Part shown: positions 6,783 through 12,994 of the stretch, piece by piece | How the letters are laid out: each line of letters starts with the position of its first letter | Position numbering within the stretch: position 1 is the first letter of the stretch | Source of the DNA: Candidatus Roizmanbacteria bacterium | GTDB lineage: Bacteria; Patescibacteriota; Microgenomatia; UBA1406; GWC2-37-13 | Direction: 5' to 3' | Length of the DNA: 30,855 nt | NCBI GenBank assembly: GCA_024653985.1 | Contig: JANLIS010000055.1 | Location: 1-30,855, forward strand | Notes under the pieces: generated by a model | Told to the model about the DNA's origin: nothing | Databases searched by the model: none | The model's input: the letters and a program-made list of their open reading frames with translations, nothing else | Made by a program: the position numbers and the translations under genes

Positions 6783-7727
6783 ATGATATTATTTAGGGTT
6801 CTGTTATATCTAGCATCATTTTTTGTCATTTGGTATTGCTCGGGGATTATTATTCGATCGGTTGAAAACTTGGCGCAAAGATTAAAGATATCTCCATTTG
6901 CAATGTCATTTTTTGTCTTGGGGATACTTACATCAGTTCCTGAGTTTAGTATAGGAGTAAATTCGATAATAAATGATACTCCCGATATCTTTGTTGGAAA
7001 TTTATTAGGTGCTTCTTTGATTATTTTTATATTTATCATTCCTTTACTTGCTGTTTTTGGAGGAGGAGTAAAATTGGTTCATCAACTAAGCGAAAATAAT
7101 CTGATATTCTCACTTTTGGTTGTAGCTGCTCCGGTTTTTTTGATCGCTGATAATGTCTTGACACGGACTGAGGGGGTTTTTTTGATCCTTATTTATTTTA
7201 TCCTTTTTTACTTTATTGAAAAAAGACATGGGTTGACAACGATAATACAAAAAGAGGAAAAAATGATATTTAGCAAACATTTTTTTGAAGATATTGTCGA
7301 ACTATTACTTGCTTCAACGATAATATTTTTGGCGAGCAGGCACATTGTCACTGAAACAGAATATTTTTCTTCACTGTTTAATGTTTCTCAATTTTTAATT
7401 AGTATCGTGATTTTATCAATCGGCACCAATCTACCTGAAATCTCTCTGACACTTAAGGCGATAGTTAATAAAAAAAGTGAAGTTGCATTAGGGGATTATC
7501 TTGGATCGGCCTCCGCAAATAGCCTTCTTTTTGGGTTATTTACCTTATTTAATGGAAAACGGGTTAATATCAGCGTATATTCTTTCAGAATCTTATTCTT
7601 AACCCTTTTTGGACTAGGTGTTTTCTATATTTTTTCCCGTTCCAAAAATAATATTTCAAAACATGAAGGGAAGATCTTGCTTTTGATTTATATTTTATTT
7701 ATTGTTCTTCAGGTCTTGTTTCCTTAA
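6783..7727 (+). CDS. Na+/Ca2+ exchanger family (CaCA) membrane antiporter
   Basis: 314 residues, highly hydrophobic, about 10 membrane segments. The two inverted alpha-repeats that define the CaCA superfamily are visible: first repeat LGILTSVPEFSIGVNSIIND with GNLLGASL, second repeat SIGTNLPEISLTLKAIVNKK with GDYLGSASANSL. Each carries the ion-binding Glu (SVPE and NLPE). Usual bacterial members (YrbG-like) are 310-370 residues, so it is full length. Ion specificity (Ca2+ against other cations) cannot be read from sequence. It has its own predicted leaderless promoter. Confidence 0.88.
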   Translation: MILFRVLLYLASFFVIWYCSGIIIRSVENLAQRLKISPFAMSFFVLGILTSVPEFSIGVNSIINDTPDIFVGNLLGASLIIFIFIIPLLAVFGGGVKLVHQLSENNLIFSLLVVAAPVFLIADNVLTRTEGVFLILIYFILFYFIEKRHGLTTIIQKEEKMIFSKHFFEDIVELLLASTIIFLASRHIVTETEYFSSLFNVSQFLISIVILSIGTNLPEISLTLKAIVNKKSEVALGDYLGSASANSLLFGLFTLFNGKRVNISVYSFRILFLTLFGLGVFYIFSRSKNNISKHEGKILLLIYILFIVLQVLFP

Positions 7728-7809
7728 TTAAATTAAAGTTAAAGTCTAAAAAAATTAAATCAGCGAATTTAGGAGGAGAAGGATCGTGGTAAATGAAGCA
7801 AGAAGCCAA

Positions 7810-8100
7810 TCAATATGAAGCTTGAACAATCATTTTTATTGCATCCTTAATCTGATTAGGAACTATATAATCTTGAGCTTCATAACTATCTAATATAGTT
7901 TTTAAATTAGTAGGAACAATTAATTGACGTACAGCTTTTCCATTTTTTCCAACGGTTCCTGGCGGAATAACTCTACCTATTTTAATTTTGTCCAATCCAA
8001 CAAGCATAACTTGAGCAGGTTGATTTTTTAGATCTGTTATTCCTCCAAGTCCTGGGACAACCTTAAACTTAACACTTGTTCCTTCGAGAGTAGTTGGCAT
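7810..8100 (-). CDS. Hypothetical small protein, 96 residues
   Basis: I do not recognise a family. The protein has no membrane segment, no cysteine, and a Gly/Pro/Val-rich N-terminal half (VVPGLGGITDL, IGRVIPPGTVGKNGKAVRQL) followed by a more helical C-terminal third. That it is real is supported by an unusually good promoter (TTGACA, 17 nt, TACAAC) ending 7 nt before its ATG. It is a single-gene unit, convergent with the exchanger gene and upstream of nothing on its strand. The 82-nt gap to the exchanger holds nothing else convincing. Confidence 0.65.
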   Translation of the reverse strand: MPTTLEGTSVKFKVVPGLGGITDLKNQPAQVMLVGLDKIKIGRVIPPGTVGKNGKAVRQLIVPTNLKTILDSYEAQDYIVPNQIKDAIKMIVQASY

Positions 8101-8107
8101 GAGTGGA

Positions 8108-8136
8108 GTTGTACTTTACATTTGTCTTCTTGTCAA
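8108..8136 (-). promoter_or_regulatory. Promoter of the 96-residue hypothetical, leaderless
   Basis: On the minus strand: TTGACA (8136-8131), 17-nt spacer, TACAAC (8113-8108), 7 nt, ATG (8100). The predicted start point is at or next to the ATG. Confidence 0.7.
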
Positions 8137-8165
8137 ACGAGCTTAGGCCGTTACAAGGTTGTTAT

Positions 8166-8840
8166 TTAATAATTATGTTCGACTAAGGCAACTCCTTTTT
8201 TTACTGATATCTTTATTTGTGTTTGTTTCATGACGTTGCTGATCCCTCTTGTTGTTCCGAATAAAAATGTATCATCGATTAATCGATAATACAGTCCATT
8301 AGTTGTGATGCCTTCTAATTTCTCACTGACGGGAATAATTGAGATTTCGTCGCCAACTTTGCCATTGATGCTTATCTCTTTATTTAAAATAAATATTTCT
8401 TTTTTTCCTTCAAAAATTTTTATTTTTATCCGCCGGCTGGCGGATTGATTTTGAGTTTGGATTTTCGCAATCAAAAATATATTTGCGATCATGTGGTCGA
8501 TTCGGTCGCCTAAAATACCAAAAATAATTATTTCGGTAAATTTTTTTCCCAAACAATAATTAATTACCAATTCGAAATCGGTCGCATTTTTTTTGGTTGG
8601 ATATTTGATCATCGTAGGGAACAAAGATTTTTGTTCCCTACAAATTTTGGTCAATTTTTTTAATAATAATGAAGAAATGGAATCGAAATCACCAACAATT
8701 ACGTTTGGGATCAACCCTAATTCAAGAATATGTTTGGTGCCTCCATCAACCGCAATCAAATAATCTTTTTTTTTAATAATTTTTTTTGCTTGACTTATGT
8801 CAGACAAGTTTCCATTGACAAAAATAATTGCTCTTTTCAT
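8166..8840 (-). CDS. Thiamine pyrophosphokinase
   Basis: 224 residues; transfers pyrophosphate from ATP to thiamine to make TPP. Motifs: YLIAVDGGTKHILELGLIPN, VGDFDS, the KNATDFELVINY acidic motif, and FGILGDRIDHMIANIFL (the G-R-x-DH-x-x-N motif), then a C-terminal beta domain (SIIPVSEKLEGITTNGLYY). Two segments look like palindromic-element insertions: ~REQKSLFPTM (8614-8641) and ~QSASRR (8428-8445). It is divergent from the TPP-riboswitch operon, so vitamin uptake and activation genes are back to back. The likely -10 (TAAAAT) lies 9 nt before the ATG. Confidence 0.9.
   Translation of the reverse strand: MKRAIIFVNGNLSDISQAKKIIKKKDYLIAVDGGTKHILELGLIPNVIVGDFDSISSLLLKKLTKICREQKSLFPTMIKYPTKKNATDFELVINYCLGKKFTEIIIFGILGDRIDHMIANIFLIAKIQTQNQSASRRIKIKIFEGKKEIFILNKEISINGKVGDEISIIPVSEKLEGITTNGLYYRLIDDTFLFGTTRGISNVMKQTQIKISVKKGVALVEHNY
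8428..8445. repeat. Short palindrome in the thiamine pyrophosphokinase gene
   Basis: ATCCGCC-GGCT-GGCGGAT, 7-bp arms, in frame (residues ~132-138, reading SASRR). It is G/C-rich and related in its TCCGCC/GGCGGA ends to the elements in leuS and in the riboswitch. Confidence 0.6.
8614..8641. repeat. GTAGGGAACAAA inverted repeat in the thiamine pyrophosphokinase gene
   Basis: Perfect 12-bp inverted repeat GTAGGGAACAAA / TTTGTTCCCTAC with a 4-nt loop, translated in frame as part of REQKSLFPTM, between the DFDS and ATDFE motifs where family members vary in length. Confidence 0.7.
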
Positions 8841-8849
8841 ATGTCAGAT

Positions 8850-8855
8850 ATTTTA
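8850..8855 (-). promoter_or_regulatory. -10 box of thiamine pyrophosphokinase gene
   Basis: TAAAAT on the minus strand, 9 nt before the ATG at 8840. No clear -35. Confidence 0.4.
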
Positions 8856-8864
8856 CAACATCCG

Positions 8865-8893
8865 TTGACATAAAATATTTTATTTGTTTTAAT
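8865..8893 (+). promoter_or_regulatory. Promoter of the thiamine transport operon
   Basis: TTGACA (8865-8870), 17-nt spacer, TTTAAT (8888-8893). The predicted start is near 8900, right at the 5' edge of the TPP riboswitch. Confidence 0.65.
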
Positions 8894-8899
8894 TAGCTC

Positions 8900-9060
8900 A
8901 AATTAGGGGAGTCCCGCTGAGCGGGACTGAGAACCTCAAATTAATGGGGGACCCTTGGAATCCGCCTTCGCTTCGCAAAGCTTCGGCGAGATTTCAGCTC
9001 TGACAAAGATTATTTCGTTGGAGCTTCAACCTGTTCGGGTAATGCCGACGTAGGGAAAAC
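8900..9060 (+). promoter_or_regulatory. TPP riboswitch (THI element) with an expanded inner region
   Basis: The conserved blocks are in order: P2 GGGG (8906-8909), P3 hairpin GTCCCGC-TGA-GCGGGAC (8911-8927), CTGAGA (8927-8932), ACCCTT (8951-8956), AACCTG (9028-9033), CGGGTAATGCCGACG (9036-9050) and TAGGGAA (9051-9057). These match the THI-box consensus that binds thiamine pyrophosphate. The normally short joint between ACCCTT and AACCTG is ~71 nt here and contains two hairpins, one of them a palindromic repeat. The closing P1 helix is not obvious. The start codon of the first gene lies 5 nt after the aptamer, with no room for a terminator, so control is probably by hiding the start site. Confidence 0.88.
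8957..8989. repeat. TCCGCC...GGCG palindromic element inside the TPP riboswitch
   Basis: TCCGCCTTCGC (8961-8971) and AGCTTCGGCG (8979-8988) are the same arms as in the leuS element at 15969-15994. A second, unrelated hairpin AGCTCTGAC/GTTGGAGCT follows at 8996-9025. Confidence 0.65.
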
Positions 9061-9062
9061 AT

Positions 9063-9359
9063 ATGCACAACTCAAGTATTTCTTTCCAAGTTCTACCTAA
9101 AACAAAAAATGATAAAAAAACGATAAAAATCGTTGATGAAGTGATCAAGTTGGTTAAAAAATCAGGTGTGAATTATGAAGTGGGACCAATGGAAACCACG
9201 ATGGAAGGAGATCTAGAAACTCTTTTTCAGATCGTCAAGAAGGCCCAATATATTTGCATAAATGCCGGAGTTGAAAGTGTTTTTACCAATGTAAAAATTA
9301 TCTACAGCCCAAAAGGTGTAATGACAATAGAACAGAAAGTGAAAAAGCACCGAAGGTAA
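9063..9359 (+). CDS. MTH1187/YkoF-family thiamine-binding protein
   Basis: 98 residues matching the thiamine-binding MTH1187 (DUF77) family: an N-terminal beta strand SISFQVLPKT, VDEVIKLVKKSGVNYEVGPMETTMEGDLETLF, and a second half ending in FTNVKIIYSPKG. Family members bind thiamine or a pyrimidine precursor and occur beside thiamine/HMP transporters (compare Bacillus YkoF). Position right after a TPP riboswitch and before ThiX/Y/Z-like genes agrees. The start follows the aptamer directly; there is no separate Shine-Dalgarno sequence, so the GGGAA of the aptamer may double as one. Confidence 0.85.
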   Translation: MHNSSISFQVLPKTKNDKKTIKIVDEVIKLVKKSGVNYEVGPMETTMEGDLETLFQIVKKAQYICINAGVESVFTNVKIIYSPKGVMTIEQKVKKHRR

Positions 9360-9363
9360 TTTT

Positions 9364-9446
9364 TCATCCCCGTGAAAACGGGGATCCAGAGGGAATGGAT
9401 TCCCGCCGGAGCCTGTCCTCGACTCTGATCGGGGGCGGGAATGACA
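9364..9446. repeat. GTCAT-type palindromic element, long copy
   Basis: TCATCCCCGTG-AAAA-CGGGGATCCAG followed by a long second hairpin ATTCCCGCC...GGCGGGAATGACA. Read on the minus strand, its long hairpin is nearly identical (~50 bp) to the one inside leuS at 16931-16980, including CCCCCGATC and GTCGAGG. It lies between the thiamine-binding gene and the permease. Confidence 0.85.
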
Positions 9447-9457
9447 CTAAATCTAAT

Positions 9458-10216
9458 ATGAAAAAATATTCTTTACCATTTTTAACCGCCCTTATCATAC
9501 TATTTATCTGGCAAGCTGCTGTGATAGTTTTCAAGATAGAGCAGTGGATATTGCCGGCGCCATCGCAGATATTTATTGCCTTTTGGCAATCACGATCGCT
9601 TATTTTTTACCACCTTGTCCCAACAGTGACTGAGGCGATCGCTGGATTAGTGGGAGCAATTTTTGTTTCTGTTTTTATAGCTGTTCTAATGGAGAGATAC
9701 CAAATAATGAAAAAAATTATTTATCCATTTTTGATTATTTCCCAAACGATACCCTTTATTATTTTAGCTCCCCTTTTAACGCTCTGGTTTGGATTTGGAT
9801 TTTTACCTAAGATAATCATCATTGCTTTGGTTTGTTTTTTTCCTATAACGATCAATCTTTTTGACGGTTTTCAGGGGGTTGATCATTCAATTTTGCGTCT
9901 TTTGAAATCTATGGGTGCAAGTCAAAAACAAATATTTAAATTGGTAAAATTACCGGCCAGTCTTCCGGCTTTTTTTTCCGGACTACGAATTGCAGCGGCC
10001 TATTCTATACTTGGCGCTGTTGTTTCCGAATGGATGGGAGCTAATCAGGGATTGGGAATTTTTCTTATCAGAGCGACCAAGTCATATCTAACTGACCGTG
10101 TCTTTGCGATCATCGGAGTAATTACAATATTAAGTATAGGAGCGGTTTTATTAGTTGAGATCATTGCCAGAATATCAATTCCCTGGCACTACAACAAGTT
10201 AAAAGTTAAGAGTTAA
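9458..10216 (+). CDS. ABC transporter permease, ThiX-like (thiamine/pyrimidine uptake)
   Basis: BPD-type inner membrane permease, 253 residues from the ATG at 9458, about six membrane segments. The cytoplasmic EAA loop is clear: LLKSMGASQKQIFKLVKLPA...SGLRIAAAYSILGAVVSEW. The frame stays open upstream to 9395, but those 21 extra residues are encoded by the palindromic element at 9364-9446 and do not look like a membrane-protein N terminus, so I choose 9458, where the protein begins MKKYSLPFLTALIILF. The family is shared with taurine and nitrate transporters; the thiamine-precursor role is inferred from the riboswitch and the ThiY-like partner. Confidence 0.85.
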   Translation: MKKYSLPFLTALIILFIWQAAVIVFKIEQWILPAPSQIFIAFWQSRSLIFYHLVPTVTEAIAGLVGAIFVSVFIAVLMERYQIMKKIIYPFLIISQTIPFIILAPLLTLWFGFGFLPKIIIIALVCFFPITINLFDGFQGVDHSILRLLKSMGASQKQIFKLVKLPASLPAFFSGLRIAAAYSILGAVVSEWMGANQGLGIFLIRATKSYLTDRVFAIIGVITILSIGAVLLVEIIARISIPWHYNKLKVKS

Positions 10217-10228
10217 CAATTAATAATT

Positions 10229-11218
10229 ATGATAAAAAAAATAATTTTATTGGTTGTTGTATTAGTTTTATTAAATATGATTTTTGGAAAAAAATTGGAA
10301 AAACAAATAAAACCTAATGCTCAAAAACAAAAGGTAATCGTATTATTAGATTGGTTTCCAAATACAAACCATACCGGTATTTATGTAGCTCGTGACAAAG
10401 GGTACTTTTCAACCGAAAATTTGGAAGTAAAAATCTTACAGCCGGGTGAGGGGGAAAATAATCAGATAGTTGCAGCAGGAAAGGCAGACTTTGGAATAAG
10501 TAGTCAGGAGTCTGTTATTCAAGCTAGAGTTGCCGAAATTCCGCTGGTCTCGATTGGAGCAATAATTCAACATAATACCTCCGCCTTCGCTTCTCTTGAA
10601 AAGAGCGGGATAAAAACAGTCAAGGATTTTGAAGGAAAACGCTATGGAGGTTGGGGCTCTCCAATAGAGGAAACGGTCATAAAGGCAGTTATGAACGAGA
10701 GTGGTGGAGACTACAGCAAAGTAAAAAATATCACCATTGGGGAAACTGATTTCTTTAAAACCATAGGAAGGGACAGTGATTTTCAATGGATATTTTATGG
10801 ATGGGATGGAATTGAAGCAACCCGCCGGGGGATAAAATTGAATACGATCATGTTAAAGGATCTAAACCCAATTCTTGATTACTATACCCCGGTAATTGTA
10901 ACCAACGAAAATAACATAAAAAATCATAAAGAACTAGTTGCTAAGTTTATGAAAGCGGTCGCCAAGGGATACGAATTTTCAATAATGAATCCCAAGGAAG
11001 CCTCACAGATTCTTATCAATGCCGCTCCTGAATCAAATAAAGAACTGGTTAAAGAAAGTCAGATTTATCTCAGTCGCGAATACCGTTCTGATGCAAAAAA
11101 ATGGGGGATACAAAAAGAAATTGTTTGGAAACGATACGCACAATGGTTGTATGATCAAAAATTGATAGAAAAAATGATCGATGTCAACGCCGCTTTTACC
11201 AATGAGTTTTTAAAATGA
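10229..11218 (+). CDS. ABC transporter substrate-binding protein, ThiY/NMT1-like
   Basis: 329 residues. An N-terminal hydrophobic segment (residues ~3-19) with no lipobox cysteine suggests a membrane-anchored or secreted binding protein. The NMT1/THI5-like domain starts with VLLDWFPNTNHTGIYVARDKG, followed by GKADFGISSQESVIQAR, a YGGWGSPIEE loop and FMKAVAKGYEFSIMNPKEAS. The family binds pyrimidine precursors of thiamine such as formylaminopyrimidine or HMP. It starts 12 nt after the permease and its TGA overlaps the ATPase start (ATGA). Substrate identity is inferred from riboswitch context. Confidence 0.87.
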   Translation: MIKKIILLVVVLVLLNMIFGKKLEKQIKPNAQKQKVIVLLDWFPNTNHTGIYVARDKGYFSTENLEVKILQPGEGENNQIVAAGKADFGISSQESVIQARVAEIPLVSIGAIIQHNTSAFASLEKSGIKTVKDFEGKRYGGWGSPIEETVIKAVMNESGGDYSKVKNITIGETDFFKTIGRDSDFQWIFYGWDGIEATRRGIKLNTIMLKDLNPILDYYTPVIVTNENNIKNHKELVAKFMKAVAKGYEFSIMNPKEASQILINAAPESNKELVKESQIYLSREYRSDAKKWGIQKEIVWKRYAQWLYDQKLIEKMIDVNAAFTNEFLK

Positions 11219-11955
11219 AAAAGCCACCAAAATTAGGAATAAAAAACTTATCAGTAACGTTTGAAACAGAAATCATTAAAAATATTTCGTTCAAGGTTGA
11301 TGAGGGGGAAATTGTCAGTATCATAGGTCCATCCGGATGTGGAAAAAGTACACTATTTAATGCAATTTCAGGAATCTTAGATCAAGACAAAGGATCAATC
11401 GAGATCGATGGATCAACTGAAGATCAGAGGCAAGGAAGATTCGGCTACATGTTTCAAGAACCGCTTCTTTTTCCCTGGTTAAAAGTATGGGAAAACGTTA
11501 TGTTGGGGTTTGAAATCAAGGGATTGGAAAAAAAACAAGCAAAAACAAAAGCAGTGGATCTTTTAAAAAAATTTGACCTTTTTAGACAGGCAAATTTTTA
11601 TCCTGACGGTCTTTCCGGCGGCATGAAACAAAAAGCAGCCCTTCTTCGAACAATAGCATTTAACTCAGATATACTACTTCTAGACGAGCCTTTTGGGTCA
11701 CTGGATGCAATCACCCGGAGCGCTCTTCATCTATATTTACTTGAAATCTGGAAGAAATTAAAATTGACAATTATTTTTACTACTCACGATATTCGTGAAG
11801 CAATATTTCTTTCCGACAGGGTCTATGTTTTAAGTAAAAAACCGGCCACAGTGATTACTTCTATAAAAATAGATTTATCACGTCCGAGAAAAATAGAGGA
11901 CCAAACTTCTGAAAAATTCGTTGAAATAGAGAGAAAGTTGATGAGTTTGTTGTGA
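11215..11955 (+). CDS. ABC transporter ATP-binding protein, ThiZ-like
   Basis: 246 residues, nitrate/taurine/thiamine-type ABC ATPase. Walker A is GPSGCGKST (38-46), the Q-loop is in FQEPLLFPW, the signature is LSGGMKQKA, Walker B is ILLLDEPFGSLD, and the H-loop is TTHDIREA. It overlaps the binding-protein gene by 4 nt and ends the thiamine operon. A complete transporter (permease, binding protein, ATPase) is therefore encoded under the TPP riboswitch. Confidence 0.92.
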   Translation: MKKPPKLGIKNLSVTFETEIIKNISFKVDEGEIVSIIGPSGCGKSTLFNAISGILDQDKGSIEIDGSTEDQRQGRFGYMFQEPLLFPWLKVWENVMLGFEIKGLEKKQAKTKAVDLLKKFDLFRQANFYPDGLSGGMKQKAALLRTIAFNSDILLLDEPFGSLDAITRSALHLYLLEIWKKLKLTIIFTTHDIREAIFLSDRVYVLSKKPATVITSIKIDLSRPRKIEDQTSEKFVEIERKLMSLL

Positions 11956-11958
11956 TGT

Positions 11959-12034
11959 TGTCATCCCCTTGAAAAAGGGGATCCATGATTTCTGGATTCC
12001 CGCCTCCCCTTACAGGGTAAACGCGGGAATGACA
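11959..12034. repeat. GTCAT-type palindromic element between convergent genes
   Basis: TGTCATCCCC-TTGAAAAA-GGGG, central ATCCATGATTTCTGGAT, then CCCGCC...GCGGGAATGACA, with an extra 'CTCCCCTTACAGGGTAAAC' piece nested in the second hairpin. It fills the whole gap between the ATPase gene and nadE, which converge, so it may end transcripts from both sides. Confidence 0.85.
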
Positions 12035-12035
12035 C

Positions 12036-12857
12036 TCATATATGATAGGGGGTTTTCAATTTAAATTGATTATTCAATGAGCGGGTAATAATTTTTTCTG
12101 CATTTTTAAAACCCTGTTTTATGATTTCTTCTAATGATATTTTTTCATCATAATAAAGATGTAGAACTTGATCGGCCTCAAGATAGGTAAAACCAAACTC
12201 ATCTTCATCGGTTTGTCTGTCCCAAAGGCCAGCGCTTGGAGGCTGATTAATTGTTTCTTTTGGGATCTCTAAATATTTAGCCAGCTGATAAACTTGAGTT
12301 TTATAAAGATGAGAAATTGGTTCAATATCGGAAGCAGAGTCGCCAAAGCGGGTAAAATATCCAAGTAATCTTTCAGATCTATTTTCCGTTCCACAAACTA
12401 AAGCGTTTAATTGTTTGGCTAAGTCAAAAAGAATGATCATTCTGACACGGGCCATTATATTACCAAATCGAATCTTATCAAGTAAAGGCGAAGGTGTTGA
12501 ATTTTTTTTCGACTCTGGACTTCGCGACTGCGAAGAGGTTCCAGCGGAGATAAAAAAATTCGATACCAAGCCTTCAACTTGAAGCTGATCAACAATTTTC
12601 TTGATTGAAACATCAACAACATTAACTTCTTTTAAATCGATCTTGAATTTTTTTCTCGGGTTATAATCCATTTGGACAACATAAATATTTTTTGCGTCTA
12701 AGAATTCTTTTAAGATATAAAAAACGGCTGTTGAGTCAATACCGCCGGACAAACCTAAGACGATTTTATCGATTTTTTGTTCCTTTAAGGTTTTTTTTAG
12801 AAAATTAATTATTTTCTCTTTTTCAAGTTTTGGATCAATTATAAGATGATTATCCAT
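12036..12857 (-). CDS. nadE: NH3-dependent NAD+ synthetase
   Basis: 273 residues; amidates nicotinic acid adenine dinucleotide to NAD. Motifs: the ATP-pyrophosphatase P-loop LGLSGGIDST, GNIMARVRM, GTENRSERLLGYFTRFGDSA, IEPISHLYKTQVY and PSAGLWDRQTDEDEFGF. There is no glutaminase domain, so free ammonia is used. Residues ~99-119 are a palindromic insertion. The frame extends to a TTG at 12872, but that codon overlaps a TATACT -10 box; the ATG at 12857 lies 6 nt after this box and is the better, leaderless start. It is divergent from the NadM-PPAT-DPCK fusion, whose NadM domain makes the dinucleotide substrate. Confidence 0.92.
   Translation of the reverse strand: MDNHLIIDPKLEKEKIINFLKKTLKEQKIDKIVLGLSGGIDSTAVFYILKEFLDAKNIYVVQMDYNPRKKFKIDLKEVNVVDVSIKKIVDQLQVEGLVSNFFISAGTSSQSRSPESKKNSTPSPLLDKIRFGNIMARVRMIILFDLAKQLNALVCGTENRSERLLGYFTRFGDSASDIEPISHLYKTQVYQLAKYLEIPKETINQPPSAGLWDRQTDEDEFGFTYLEADQVLHLYYDEKISLEEIIKQGFKNAEKIITRSLNNQFKLKTPYHI
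12499..12561. repeat. Palindromic insertion inside nadE
   Basis: 63 bp (21 codons): outer GAATTTTTTT / AAAAAAATTC, middle CTCTGGA / TTCCAGCGGAG, core CTTCGC-GACT-GCGAAG. It encodes a Ser/Thr-rich stretch with no counterpart in NadE proteins, placed before the GNIMARVRM motif. Confidence 0.7.
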
Positions 12858-12863
12858 AGCTAT

Positions 12864-12869
12864 AGTATA
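12864..12869 (-). promoter_or_regulatory. -10 box of nadE, leaderless type
   Basis: TATACT on the minus strand, followed by 6 nt and the ATG at 12857. Confidence 0.55.
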
Positions 12870-12906
12870 CAATTAAAGCAAGAAAATTTCTAATTTTTAA
12901 TTGACC

Positions 12907-12994
12907 TAATTAACCTAAATAAACCTCAATTTCCTAATTGGTTATTGGGTATTATTTAGATCAATTAGAATAATTAGATTAATTAGGTTAATTA
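12907..12994. repeat. 9-bp iterons and a 12-bp inverted repeat between nadE and the NadM fusion
   Basis: AATTAGAAT, AATTAGATT and AATTAGGTT follow each other without gaps (12963-12989) and run into the start codon; AATTGACCT and AATTAACCT lie in the opposite sense on the left. TAATTAACCTAA (12907-12918) and TTAGGTTAATTA (12983-12994) are exact complements; the last A is the first base of the ATG. Confidence 0.6.

Noticed and set aside
7771..7825. AGGAGG followed by tiny frames (GTG at 7786, ATG at 7793; ten codons each)
   Set aside because: A good Shine-Dalgarno but only ten-residue products with no motif and no promoter; the region overlaps the 3' end of the 96-residue gene. Probably chance.
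9395..9457. N-terminal extension of the ABC permease from the ATG at 9395
   Set aside because: These 21 codons are part of the palindromic element at 9364-9446; the normal membrane-protein N terminus begins at 9458.
10577..10612. CCTCCGCCTTCGCTTCTCTTG stretch in the ThiY-like gene as an inserted element
   Set aside because: The encoded NTSAFASLEKSGIK fits the usual family sequence with no extra length and has no strong inverted repeat.
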